DNA from: Carya illinoinensis
Taxonomy: Eukaryota; Streptophyta; Magnoliopsida; Fagales; Juglandaceae
NCBI RefSeq assembly: GCF_018687715.1
Contig: NC_056762.1
Location: 33,406,864-33,470,863, forward strand
Direction of reading: 5' to 3'
DNA: 64,000 nt
Each line of letters opens with the position of its first letter. The first letter of the stretch is position 1. The position numbers and the translations under genes are program-made. Positions 22,030 to 33,306 of the stretch are shown here, piece after piece. The notes beneath the pieces were generated by a model. It was not told where the DNA came from, did no database searches, and saw only the letters and a program-made list of their open reading frames with translations.

Positions 22030-22758
22030 GATCCCAACTCTCTACACACATCCTCGATTGCAGCTAGGCGTGTCTCTAGCTGTGTCAATCGAGTACTGAT
22101 CGTGACCTAGCTAGCATACATGGCATCAATCTCTGTACATAAGTCAAAGATGCCAGCATTAATCTCTATACGTAAGTTAGCAATGCTAGCATTAATCTCT
22201 ATACATAAGTTAGACATGGCAGTACGAATCTCCGTACGCACTGCATCGATCATCGCTGATAGTTGTCCGTTGATCTCTACACGCAATATATCTACCATCT
22301 CCCCGTGAGTAGCTCTGCGTGATGCCTCGGCCTACGAGGATGTCTCACCAGCCGATACTCCACAATCTCCTGGGTATGCATCTCTCTAAGTATTGATCGG
22401 GTCTAGAATAGGGCCATGAAGACGAAGTCTTGAGTTTTCCGTGCTTCGTGACAAGGTGGAGGACATGCTTGGCAATATAAGAAACAAGGTCTCATGCTTC
22501 ATCCTTTTGGTCGAGGATTGGTTTCCAACGAAGATCAATGAAGATTGATGCAAAGGAATGACCCTCCCAGATAAGAGTCAGAAAGTTAAAAATCTTCACT
22601 TGATGCTCTAATAAAATGGTCCTCTCATGAACTATTTTGATGGAAGGTTGCCCTGGTCTGCCATGCTTACGTCCCTTATAAGACATTATCAACTTGAAAT
22701 TTAAAAAATAAAATATATGGGCAACATTAGTTATAAAATATAATACATGAATATTCAC
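22030..22758 (-). pseudogene. Unrecognised minus-strand CACTA ORF with 11-residue repeats
   Basis: Two open pieces on the minus strand may belong to one broken or spliced gene. The upstream piece contains MSYKGRKHGRPGQPS and IDLRWKPILDQ (22691-22492; the open frame starts at 22758). The downstream piece (22298-22107) shows consecutive 11-residue units RTEIRTAMSNL, CIEINASIANL, RIEINAGIFDL and CTEIDAM, a hendecad pattern typical of coiled coils, from a 33-bp DNA repeat. A TAG stop lies about 20 codons before the second piece. The basic start resembles the N-terminus of PttA-like proteins, but I do not recognise the protein. It lies near the left end of the CACTA-like element. Confidence 0.4.
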
Positions 22759-22969
22759 AAAACTATTTACTAATTAAAACAATAAGAAATTGTTTTCTGT
22801 TATGTTGTTTGATTGAATTCCTAACCATTCGAATGTTATAACTTTTACAGTATAGTTCGAACGTGAAACATATATGTTCAAATGCCAAAATTAAATTTAG
22901 TTCAAATGTATGGTGAACCGATCAACCGTTCGACATTTGAGTTCCTACCGTTCGATTAGTATATGGATC

Positions 22970-23460
22970 GAACTTAGCCATGGCTGAATTAACTGAGCAG
23001 CCATGAAATTGAAAAGAATCCACTAATTCTTTCGTTCTTCCACAAATAACAAGTACACAACACTTGGTAAATAGCCTACGGTGGATTCCCAGTCACCTAT
23101 GGTTGCCATCAACGAAAAAAATCAAGTTTTCCTATTTTTTACAAATAATCTAACAAAACCTACATAAATCAACCATTATTCAAATGTAAGGATTGTACCT
23201 CTTGAAAGGAATGAGTCTTCGACAGTGGCGGCAGTGAAGGTATTCGACTGAGCAAGGTTATGTTCAAAATTTTGAATGGTTGTTATAGGGGCGACGACGG
23301 TGTTCAAAAGCCTCCCCAGATACCTTGTATGTATAGAGCTGTTCAAACGATATGGTATACATTAGAATGGTTTTGAGACTTTCTTACTGTTTGAATAGTA
23401 GTATATACCGTTCAAACTGTGTTTATTTCAAATTTAGTAAATTAATTGATTTTTTATATT
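22970..23460. other. CACTA internal sequence, no clear gene
   Basis: Contains ATTCCCAGTCACCTATGGTTGCC-like and GGCGACGACGGTG-like stretches (about 23085-23110 and 23289-23302) that could be exon remains, and scattered GTTCAAAC motifs. No protein family is recognised. Confidence 0.35.
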
Positions 23461-23911
23461 TAATATATTATGTACTATATGATATTATATGTATGATATA
23501 TCATTTAGTGATTTCATATATAAATACTATAGTATATAGTATTAGTATATGCTAATTATAATATAATATAGTATATACTAATTATATATAATAATATCAT
23601 ATAGTATATTATTATATACTATATGATATAGTATTTTAATATCATATATCATATAACACCATATAATATATACCATATTATAATATATCATATATCACTA
23701 TAATATAGACCTCTATATATTTATTATAGTACTATATAGTACATGTTATATCTCTATAATATATAGTGATATCTAGTGCATGTTATATCACTATATCACT
23801 ATACTATAGTATCATTGATATATATATCATATATAGTATATATTTGTATCACAATATAGTATATATCACTATATATATAATCTATATCTATATATCACTA
23901 TATATATATAT
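23460..23911. repeat. TATA-rich low-complexity tract
   Basis: Almost pure A/T with endless variants of TATAGTATATACT, ATATCACTATA and TATATCAT, many self-complementary. The same type of sequence continues at about 25337-25565 after an inserted segment, so one tract has been split. Confidence 0.85.
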
Positions 23912-25336
23912 TAAATAGACTTCATTTCATTCAATAAAATCGAAGTTACTACTGTGACTAATCAATACAAGAAAATTCAGATTATCAGCCAGACTACTCA
24001 TCTGTTACGAGTTCCCCCGCCCACAAATTTCTTTATGACGGATATTGTCTTAACTTCTATTAACTCTCTCCTGACAACAGTTAATAGAGAAAGCACTCTA
24101 TTAAAACAAAATTGAACAACGTCTTTTCTAAAAACAGAGAGGTATTAACAAGCTTTGTCCTCCTAAAGAGGAGCACAATCACCCACTTTCCTCCAAAGGA
24201 GGACTGGGACACTACTGCTATGGCCATCAACTCTAATAGCTTTTTTTTTTTTTTTTTTTTTTTTATAAAATAAAACAAAAACAAAGTACATAAAAATACA
24301 AACACAAAAACACTAACATTGTCTAAACAAAACACATGGCCCAATCTAAACCAAAACACACAACCCAGTCTAAACACATGGGCCTAGTAAACAACAAAAC
24401 AAATGGGCCCAGTCTGTTTGCAAGTGGGAGCTCTTAGGGTTTCATCATATTCTTTATGCCATTGCCACCCTTAACTCCACGAGTCCACCAACGCATGAGC
24501 ACCGGCTTTCGCACGAAGTTCACTAGAGCTATGTTTCGGCACTAGCATTGACTTCTGCACATTCGCGAGTCCTCTTTTCTGCACATATCCCACTCACATG
24601 TTCCCCCTCGCGCCCAGGATCCATCCCGTCCTGCACTGCAAACCATCCTGCTCCCAGGAGCAATGTACTTCCCCCTTACTTGCACTACAAACCGCCACTC
24701 CAGAGGCTATCATTACCTTTCAATAACGTCCATCGTGGAGTTTCCATCTACTGTACGGACCAACCACATTTGCAAGAGGATTTATTCCTCTGTTTTATGC
24801 TCTAAAAATATATCATTTGCATGAACTAAAACCAAACACTGCCAGTCCACGTTGCACCCAACCGATCGGGAGCAACCTCCCCATCGACGGAGACCATGCT
24901 TCCCTTTCTAAAACAGGGGTCATGCACATCCGCAGGAGCCTCCATGTTATTTTGCATCACCACTCACCCCAAGAAACCAAAGGCCATCCCATTCTTTCTC
25001 CGACCACCAGAGTCATAGCTGTTGCCTCCACTTCTTGTGCATGGCCCTAGCTGCACTTCAACTCTATTTTCGACCGGAAAGAGGGAGAGAGAGATGAACC
25101 ACCAAGATCTTGAGCTAGGCGCATGAGCCACGACATCACGCCTTCACAGCAGTCCATCACAGAGCACCTTATTCAAAACACTAGACAAAACAAACAAGCT
25201 AACTAAAAAAATAGTAAACCATAAAGAGGAGGAAGGGAGGGAGGAAGGGAGGCTCCCACCTCCCTCTTGGGAGGGCTTTGTGTTTTTTCTTTTGGTGGTC
25301 TTTTACTATTGAATGATATGAAAAGAGAGCTTCTAT
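23912..25336. mobile_element. Retroposed segment(s) inserted in the TATA-rich tract
   Basis: The left part (23920-24264) is, on the minus strand, a copy of the family at 15770-15930 and ends in A/T-rich flank: minus-strand TTATTGAATGAAATGAAG, plus TTAAGACAATATCCG near 24050. It is separated from the right part by T24 (24241-24264), a poly-A tail on the minus strand. The right part (24265-25336) is C-rich and non-coding and ends on the plus strand with TTGAATGATATGAAAAG, giving an imperfect inverted repeat with the left end. It may be two head-to-head copies. Class is uncertain. Confidence 0.45.
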
Positions 25337-26100
25337 ATATCACTATATGATATATAGTATATGCTTGTATATAATACTATACACTATCTAACTTGTTATA
25401 TATAATACTATTAACTTTTATAACTTGTTAATATACTATACTATAACTTATAATACTATAGTACTATGATAGTATATATATTATAGTATTAGACTATACT
25501 AGTATTAATATAGTATTTATAATATATACTCATAAAATATATTGTAGTATATAATATATATTATGATGTACCACCTTTCAAACGGTAGTACCTTACGTTC
25601 AAACAGAATAGGAACATTAGAATGTTTTTTCTAGTAGCGAGTCACGTTTGAACGGTGGCTAGGGTTTTTGGTAGTTGCTGAAATGGTGGTGGGAATTTCT
25701 CCCGCCAATCCTACAGCATCAAATTAAAGTTTGAACAGTTCTTTACTCTCTTCGAACAATATAATGAAAATTTTGTTAGTGGGAACGTAAATGTGAGGGG
25801 TTCAAAAGGGATAGATTTTAAAAGGTTGCTCAGGTGATGGATTTTTTTGCTGTAATAATCGTTGTTTTAATTGGAACGACGGTGTTTCAATTTAAGGAAC
25901 TTGTTACAACGACATTTTGTCATCATAGTAAGTTAAAAATACTAGGTCTAGGTTAAATACCGCATATCACTCCTAGCGCCATTCACTCCTCATTTCAAAT
26001 TTCTTCTTTGAATTCAAGACAAAGCTAAGGTATTTAAGTGGCTTTTTTCTTAAAAAAATCAAAGCGAGAGGTAATCACACTTGGGTTTAAAGAGAGACAA
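25337..26100. other. TATA-rich tract and CACTA subterminal-like sequence
   Basis: 25337-25565 continues the A/T tract. 25570-25770 holds several GTTCAAAC/GTTTGAACG motifs and the phrase TTTTTTCTAGTAGCG, which resembles a CACTA right end (usually CTAGTAGTG). No gene is recognised. Confidence 0.45.
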
Positions 26101-26649
26101 AGAGTGAGAGAGATAGAGATTGAGTGAGTAAGATTGAGTTCAAGAAAGGGTTGCACACGAATTTTTCTAGAAGACGATCTTTGGTAAATATCTATGCACC
26201 TTAACTCACGTTCTCCATTTTAAATTTTCGATATTTACTAATTTTATTGTATCTCCTAAATGTGGTGTAGGTCTTTTGTACTTATTGGATTGTTTGAAAT
26301 TGTATTGAAGGTAAAATATCTGATTTCTACTCATTATAATTTATATCTATGTTTGTTCATTTGATTGTCCATGACTTGTGAGGTTATGTTTGTGAATAAT
26401 CACTGGGTTGTTTCGCATTTGATCGTCTATATCTATTTGTTGATGTCGTTTTGCATTCAAGTCTGGAAATTGGGTTGTAATCGTTTGAACAGTATCTGTT
26501 ACCATTCGAATGGTATATGTTACATTCGAATGGTTATTCTACATTTCAACATATAGTATATACATTTAAACGTGAATTTCTATTAAAGTTTTTACAGAAC
26601 TCTAATTAAATTACAAATTAAGTTCCAAAAATGTATTTTAACTTATCAC
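26101..26649. other. CACTA interior, possible leader region
   Basis: A GAGAGA-rich stretch (26090-26140), then T-rich DNA with GTTTGAACAG and CATTCGAATGG motifs at 26480-26540. The 63-codon frame at 26365-26556 is not recognised. Confidence 0.3.
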
Positions 26650-27000
26650 ACAATAGAACATCATAATAATAAACATAATGAGAGTACAATTAATACTTAA
26701 AAACATGCACCCAAGTAAATAAATATACTAATAAAAAATACTTCGTCAAAAGTAGTTAACATAAATAACACAATTAAGCAACATAATAATAAACTATAAT
26801 TAATACTTAAAAACATGCACCCAAGTGAATAAATATACTAATAAAAAATACTTGGTCAAAAGTAGTTAACATAAATAACACAATAGAACAACATAATAAT
26901 AAACTATAACTAATACTTAAAAAATATGCACCCAAGTGAATAAATATACTTACTAATAAAAAATACTTGTTCAAAAGTAGTTAACATAATGAGAGCAATT
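26650..27000. repeat. Tandem repeat, about 110-bp unit, three copies
   Basis: The phrase AAACATGCACCCAAGT occurs at 26701 and 26811 and, as AAATATGCACCCAAGT, at about 26923. ATACTAATAAAAAATACTT and AAAAGTAGTTAACATAA follow each time. Period is 110-111 bp and copies are nearly identical, so this amplification is recent compared with the gene remnants nearby. Confidence 0.92.
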
Positions 27001-27339
27001 CTAATTAAAATACTTAACAAAATACATATAAAATAGACATATACAAAATCTAATGATGTAAAATTTAAAATATTCTCATGGATAATACATCACAGTATAT
27101 TAGATTTAAGAAAATCATATAGCACAGTTGATTATATTTAAGAAAATCATATAACACAATTAAATCATATAGCAAAAAAATAATACCTTAATTATATAAT
27201 TATCTGTTGTTTGATATGTTCTTCTATCCTGAATTGTTGTTGTGTATTACATGAGAATAATTGTATATTGCATCAAAATAAACCTTAGACCTATTCGAGA
27301 GTTATCAATCATATTGAATGGTTGATTGAATGATTGGAG

Positions 27340-27760
27340 TGTGATTGGTGGGATTTAAGCAATCCTCGAAGGACTCCCATGATGATGGATATTTTTTTAG
27401 TATTAATACATCAAAAAAATGATATGAAGATGATCATTTTATTTTAGCTTCCCGAGCATCTCAAGTATTCTACTCAAATAATCCTGAGTTAAGAAATCAA
27501 TGGTGAGTAGTACAAAATTTAAACTTGAGACAGAAGGACAAGATGAAGAATAAGATAATCCCTCTACTTAAGAAGTATACTAAGAGAGTCAACCCGTCTT
27601 TAATTTGTTTGTAGATTTGAGCTAGTATGAGATGATTCTATTATATAGGAAAGATATTGAGGCTAAAATTGTTGATGGGACAATTGAGTAAAATATTGTG
27701 TCAACTAACGTATCTATAGATGATGAAGGCAAAATCGTCAAACCAAACTGATATAGATGA
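27340..27760 (+). pseudogene. tnp2 transposase C-terminal (DUF4216-like) remnant
   Basis: Around 27395-27510 the plus strand reads FVSINTSKK, a stop, YEDDHFILASRASQVFYSNN and then VVQNLNLRQK. The block FILASQAxQVFY with a following VV is the signature of the DUF4216 region at the end of CACTA tnp2 transposases. A weak tail (RKDIEAKIVDGTIE near 27645-27690) follows. The main transposase body is absent, so the element cannot move on its own. Confidence 0.65.
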
Positions 27761-28020
27761 TTGACCAATTTTGTGTTCATATTACACTTTACGACAAATC
27801 TTTTATGTGATGAATGTATCAATGTTTCAAAATCATGCCACCAAAGAGGAAGGAAGTTCACACCCCACTCACTTGTTTGACTCACCATTAAAGATTGACT
27901 TTACAAAATAAGGTAAAAATCTAATAGTCATTTTGTTTCAATTAAGGTTATAAAATAGAAATATTACATCCTTTCTAACCATCATTTACTTCATTTCTAC
28001 AATGAATATTATATTTTATA

Positions 28021-29360
28021 GAGTTAACAATAAAATCTTGTCAAAGTCGAGGTACTACTAGAGACGTAACATTGGAAAAATATCTTAAAGTGGGTAAAAT
28101 TAAGGTTAAAATTTCTGAGGAATATACTGGAGGCAAAGAACAACTAGCAGCTTGGCTTGCATTATATGTGGACTCTTTTATACAAACTTATGCACATTTG
28201 GCTATGAGTTTATAGCAGAAAGTCTCCCAAGATGTGAAATAACTAATTAGGAAGCATTCTTCGGTAATGTTTAAATACTTTATTCATATTAATATTATTT
28301 AATATGTATGCTAAATTTAGAATATTCTGGGTGATAATATTTTTGTGTATATATTTTTTCAATGATGACTTCAAACTAAATTTTTGTCAGAGAGGGGAGC
28401 GTAAAACTATCGATGAGCATATGTCTAATGAATTTTGCAAATATAAGGCAAGTATTGTAAGCATTATAATAAGTTCAAGAACAAGTAAGATGCATGCCAT
28501 CATCCTTTTCAGGATGTCCGACTTTTCAACTGGAAAAAACTTTGTGACATATTTCAAGATTCTTCATATAAGATAAATTAAATGATTTTTTTTACGTGTC
28601 CTACTAGTAATTTTCACTTGCTAATATTTACAACTTCTATGCATGAACAGAGTTCTATAAACAAAACAAATATATCTAAGTTGAAGATTTATGATCATTC
28701 AGGCTCAAGATCTTTTCATCACCTCTATAAGAAATTGGTAATACTATTTTATTTTATTATATATAGTTTGTTATTTAGAGGTATTCTAATGGCTTTATAT
28801 CTCAACAAATGTCTCTTGTAGCAAGAGTCAAATGCCAATTACAAGTTGACAAAATTATATGATGCATCATATAATGATCGTAATGAAAAGTGGACTCATC
28901 TCGATGCGTATGAAAATTATGTAAGTATTATAATGTGTTTAATTAAACATATTTGAATGTTTTTGATGATATTAATTATTTCTCGTGTGTAGAGTAAAAT
29001 AGTTGCCCTATGTGCTGAATCTGCATCAGATCAAAATTCCTTAACAAGTGATGTTGAAATTTTTACACAAGTTTTAGATCAACGTTTAGGATATTTGAGA
29101 GGTTTGGGTAACTGTGTAAAACATTTTAGCTCTTCCTCATCATCCAAATTTGCCTCTAACACCTTTATTGCATTAAAGAAAAAATGAATTCCAAGATCGA
29201 AGAATTGACTGCAAGATAGCATGAGTTAAAAACTTAATTGGCAAAACAAGCAAATATAGAGATGCATATGAAATAACATAAACAACAACAAGAAGAATTT
29301 AGGAGAGAGGTGCAACTTCAAACGCATATGCTTATGCAACAGTTTAGGCCTCTTAGTAAC
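28021..29360 (+). pseudogene. PttA/Transposase_24-like CACTA gene, five exon-like blocks
   Basis: Exon-like blocks with GT-AG borders are visible: about 28021-28263 (SRGTTRDVTLEKYLKVG, KVKISEEYTGG), 28391-28450, 28651-28737 (NISKLKIYDHSGSRSFHH), 28822-28920 (YKLTKLYDASY, NEKWTHLDAYENY) and 28993-29187 (DVEIFTQVLDQRLGYLRGLG). These follow the order of plant En/Spm PttA-type proteins: RGPTR core, NRxNRxKLxxxHxxGSRSF, ELYKLTH, and a final TEVLGxRxGYVRGLG motif. A broken coiled-coil tail rich in Gln/Glu follows to about 29360. One in-frame stop near 28215 and another in the tail suggest decay, though the splice borders are still good. In CACTA elements this protein binds the subterminal repeats. 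Confidence 0.72.
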
Positions 29361-29678
29361 TGATTAGCATTGTGCGTATAGATTTCATGATCTATTTCTG
29401 TACAAAGAACACTAGTAGTACTCCTATTTTCTTTATTTAGTTCACACTTATTAGACTACTTTTATGGGTATTGAACAAATTGTAATGTGTTTTTTAAAAT
29501 ATTATGTATGCCTATTTGGTTTTTCGTTATTGGATAAAATAAAATAGTTATCGTTTGAACAACTAAAAACCGTTTGAACAAATTAAGTAAAGTTATTCAA
29601 ACATTGATACATAACATTCAAATGTAATCAGTATTAAACGTTTGAATATCACTTTAAACTGTTCGAACGAAATCATCA

Positions 29679-29896
29679 TCAAAGAGAATCATATCTGGAA
29701 AGAAATTCTCATTGTCGTGACTTCCTCCATGACTTAATCATTGTGCTTTCCTTCATTCAGTAATTCTCGTATAGTTGTATATTTCCATACTTATTATTGT
29801 CTTTGTTTTGTAATTCTATAGTTAGTAGTTGACCTCTATAAATGTTTCTATAAATGAATACAATGACCTCTATATGAGATAAGCCATTCTTCTACA
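29679..29896 (+). repeat. 5' LTR of copia A
   Basis: Matches 42440-42864 over CATATCTGGAAAGAA, CTTCCTCCATGACTTAATCA, TATATTTCCATACTTATT and GTAGTTGACCTCTATAAA. It lacks about the first 18 bp of the 3' LTR. It ends TTCTACA and is followed by the degraded primer-binding site TAGTATTAGACGCC (29897-29910). Confidence 0.85.
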
Positions 29897-29925
29897 TAGT
29901 ATTAGACGCCCCTGAGGCCACAACA

Positions 29926-30786
29926 ATGGACTTCTCTTCAACCTTTTTGATCCTAAATATGGTTGAACTTGCTTCACTTATGTTTTCTCTTGCTAAGACT
30001 AATCTCTCTGAGGTCTCGACTAAACTTGCCTCCACTAACTACCTATTGCGGAAAGCCCAAGTTGTTCCTATTTTACGTGGCCATGGCATTCTTGGTTATG
30101 TCAAGAATGAGGTTCGTTGTCCTCCTGCAACTACTGTCAGTGAAGATGGTACGGTGCCCCCAACCCAGCAGCATTTGATCATTGGTTGCACTGATCAACT
30201 AATTCTAGGATGGCTAAATAGCTCCCTATCTAATGCTCCTTTGTCTTAGGTCATCAATAGTGAGTCATCCCATGCCACTTGAGATGTTTTAGAATCATTG
30301 TATGGAAGTCATACACGTGATTGTGTGCAGCAGATGAAAGGTGAGCTATAAATGCTCACTAAGGGAGGCTCTTTGTTGGAAGACTATCTCCACAAAGCCA
30401 AGGTGTTGGCTTTCTCACTTCATGGTGCCAGGAAGCCCATGGACAATGATGACTTTATGGTGTGTCTTATTCGTTGCTTAGGTCTAGAATTTGACCCCAA
30501 TGTTGCCGCACTCAATGCCCACGATATTTTTCCTTCTGTTAAAGGTGTTATCAGTAAGTTACGAGATTTTGAGCTCTGCCTCATCACTATCCAAAACAAA
30601 TCTCTTGTCACTACTCGTTTTACAAATCGCCATGGTGGTTCTACTGGATATCATGTAGCTCAAAATGGACAACCTTGCGGGTTTCTACAGCGTTTAAATG
30701 GCTATTGTCCTACTGAACATCGCTCCCAACATTTCATTGGTAGCCGCACACCATCCTTTACTCGTGGTGGCCGAGTTTCCAATTGA
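29926..30786 (+). pseudogene. Copia A gag remnant
   Basis: Pieces include KLASTNYLLRKAQVVPILRG and HGILGYV (copia gag start), ATWDVLESLYGS, CVQQMKGEL, then 144 open codons (30352-30786) with KGGSLLEDYLHKAK and KGVISKLRDFEL. A Gly/Arg-rich end runs up to 30783. The frame then stops because copia B is inserted. It resumes at 35684 with RGTDGSRTGNHARI and a CCHC zinc knuckle CFWCDGPNHKVEGC. Stops at about 30247 and 30349. Confidence 0.85.
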
Positions 30787-31248
30787 TAGAGATTAAGTTT
30801 GCCCAAATTATTTGTTTTCAAGAAAACAATTGTATTGCAACACTAATTGATACACGGATCAGTATAACATATATACATGACTTGCAAAATCTATTCTAGG
30901 AAAGAAGACTAAGGTATGGTTTGGTAACAAAAAATTTTCATCTCATCATTACAACTTTCCCAAATCTCCATACAAAATATAATAAATAATTCAACTTTTT
31001 CTTAACTTTTTCAAATCCCAAAACAATAATAATATTAAAATATAATATTTTACTATTTCATCTTAAACTCAAAATTTTCATCCCACCTACCAAGTAGAAC
31101 CTAAAAATAAGGCTGTATTTTCTATCGGTTACAAGCTTAAAAATAGAGTTAAGTTTCCTTATTTATTCTTTAGTTGTTACATGCTTGATTATTGGCAGAT
31201 TTGCTGCTCATGTGATCTTTAGCTTGATTTAAGGAGTCATCCTTTATA
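30784..31248 (-). repeat. 3' LTR of copia B (left), with MITE
   Basis: Corresponds to 35397-35683 after removing 30913-31101 plus one TAA. GAGATTRAGTWTGC, TTTGTTTTCAAGAAAACAAT, GATACACGGATCAGTATAA and TGTATTTTCTATCGGTTACA are shared. It also lacks an 18-bp stretch (near 35445) kept in the other LTR. Confidence 0.92.
30913..31101. mobile_element. PIF/Harbinger-type MITE inside copia B LTR
   Basis: 189 bp flanked by TAA (30910-30912 and 31102-31104). Ends GGTATGGTTTGGTA and, inverted, GGTTCTACTTGGTA. Interior phrases TTCATCTCATCATTACAACT and CAACTTTTTCAAATCCCAAA link it to the MITE at 13686-14071. The sister LTR at about 35527 has the empty site GAAGACTCAAAATAAGG, so the insertion and its 3-bp duplication can be read directly. 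Confidence 0.93.
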
Positions 31249-31507
31249 CTCCTCCGCAAGATGGAGTTGCCATCGTTTACTCCAATCTTGTTTCTGAGAA
31301 GTTCTGTGTGCTAACGTGACATGGGTTTTGTCAAGAGGTCAGCAAGCTGATTTTTTGTGTTGACATGATGAACATGGAGTGTACCTTTTTGCACTATGTC
31401 ACAGATAAAATGTAAGTCAATCTGAATGTGATTCATCCTTGAATGTTGGACTGGATTGAAACTCAAATGTGTTGCACCAAATTATCACATAAAAGCTTTG
31501 GAGAAGC

Positions 31508-31890
31508 TTAAATGGAGAAGCTGAGTTCAGTAAAGAGTGCTAGGAGCCATAATGTTTCAAAGGTAGCATTTGCAAATGCTCTATATTTAGCTTTAGTTGA
31601 TGAGCATGCGACAGTCCGTTGTTTTTTTGAACTCCAGGAAATGGGATTAGAACTGGAAACATATGTATGCTGTAGTGGATTTTTTATCATCAAACTTACA
31701 TGCCCAATCAACATTCGAGTATGTGGTAAGGTTGGAGGTTGAGCTTCTTTGAATGTGAATCCCATGGAAAATGGTATGCTTCAAGTATCGGAGTAACCTT
31801 TTTGCAGCTATCGTATTGCAGAGCACCAATGACACTTCTAAATTATGTGCTATCAACCGAGGATGTGCCATCAATTAGCTTGAGTGTAGT
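31508..31890 (-). pseudogene. Copia B RNase H remnant
   Basis: Minus strand: LLRYLKHTIFHGIHI, YSNVDWACKFDDKKSTTAY and then, after a frame change, NPISWSSKKQRTVACSSTKA and KYRAFANATFETLWL. These are the RNase H blocks of copia elements (DADWAGxxDxRRST, SWxSKKQxTVSRSSAEAEYRA). Stops and a frameshift make it inactive. Confidence 0.85.
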
Positions 31891-32600
31891 GCTTGTGGAT
31901 AGCAGAGTGGTAACATCTTTTACTCCATGCATGTTGGTCTTTGTTAATAAGTCTATAATATATTTGTGTTGAGACAAGAAGAGACCTTTTGTAGTGGGAA
32001 TAACCTCCATACCCAAGAAAAAATGAAGCTGGTCCATGTCTTTTAAAGAGAACCGATTGCCAAGTTGGTCAATAATTGATGAGACAAAAGTATAATCATT
32101 TCCTATGATAACCAAATCATCCACAAATACCAAGAAGTAGCAAGTGATAGATTTGGTTTTATAGATGAACAATGAAGAATCTACTTTGGAGTTCTCAAAA
32201 CCAAAATCCAGAATGGCACTTTTTAGAGTTGAATAGCATGCTCTTGGGGTTTGTTTGAGGCCATAAATGGCTTTGTTTAATCGACAAACATGATTAGGTT
32301 TTGTATCATCTTTGAAACTCGGAGGTTGAACCATGTATACATCCTCAGTCAACTTACCATGCAGAAATGTATTCTTGACATCAAGTTGTCTCAATAACCA
32401 ACCTTGTGTCATAGCAACTGTTAAAACAGTCCTAATAGTAGCTAGTTTCACAATTGGACTAAATGTTTCCTTGTAGTCCTAACCAGGTCATTGATTGAAG
32501 CGATTAATCGACCCATCAGCTTTTCTCTTAACTCGAAACACCCATTTACAACCTATGGGATTACAGTTTTTGGGTGGAGAAACTAATGCCCATGTGCCAT
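31891..32600 (-). pseudogene. Copia B reverse transcriptase
   Basis: The open part at 32451-31843 (202 codons) has QLDVKNTFLHGKLTEDVYM, CRLNKAIYGLKQTPRA, the catalytic motif FVDDLVIIG (FVDD in place of the usual YVDD) and LHFFLGMEV. The N-terminal block (CKWVFRVKRKADGSI, KETFSPIVK) lies upstream at about 32580-32452 and is broken by stops and loss of the usual ARLVA region. Confidence 0.88.
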
Positions 32601-32601
32601 G

Positions 32602-33306
32602 TCACATTAGAGTCGTGATCTCTTCAAACATGGCCTGTCTCTCATGAGGATCAAAGAGTGCTTGACTCACAGAATTAGGTTCAATAGTATGGGGAATAGG
32701 ATGTTTGGTGACGGCATGAAATTGCTTAGGTTTGTAAATTTGATTCATTGACCTAGTGACCATGGAGTGAGTTCTTTGTGGCTGGGACACATTCGGAGCA
32801 ATAGACATAGGGGCTGAAATTTGTGTGGAAATGGGAACTTCCGTGTTTGAATGTGGTGGAGAATTTTCCATGGAGGTCAAAATTTGTGAGAAAGCAAGGA
32901 TGTCCGTGTGTGTGGAGGGTGAGAAACCCTCATTGTGATGCAAGAGATTGGAGTTAGAACATGGGGAATTTAATTGCAGCTATTTTGAAACAAAATAGGG
33001 AAGATCAGAGGCATTCCCTAAAGGTGATGCAGAATTGGTGGCACGATCCGAGGTCACTTGTAGTGGTCGCGGAGGAGTGGGCACACGGATGGGTGGAGCA
33101 GTAGTCCAGGAGGACGAAGGAGATGGTGTGCACACAGTGGAAAGAGTTTGAAATGGGTTTTGGGCTTCTTCAAAGGTAACGTGGTGAGATCTACACACTT
33201 TTAAGCATTCTGAGTTTGAGAATAGCCAACAAACAGACACGGGATGGCTTTTGGTTTGATAGAATTTGTCTTGTACATGTTGGTTAAGGGAAAACAAAGA
33301 CAGCAA
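32602..33306 (-). pseudogene. Copia B integrase/RT linker
   Basis: Two open pieces (33306-32980 and 32943-32602) make the Ser/Pro/Thr-rich linker. The family hallmark HSMVTRSMNQIYKPKQF precedes the start of RT (MFEEITTLM). One frame change between them. Confidence 0.75.

Noticed and set aside
26650..27000. Regularly spaced repeats as a CRISPR array
   Set aside because: Contiguous 110-bp tandem units without spacers in plant nuclear DNA.
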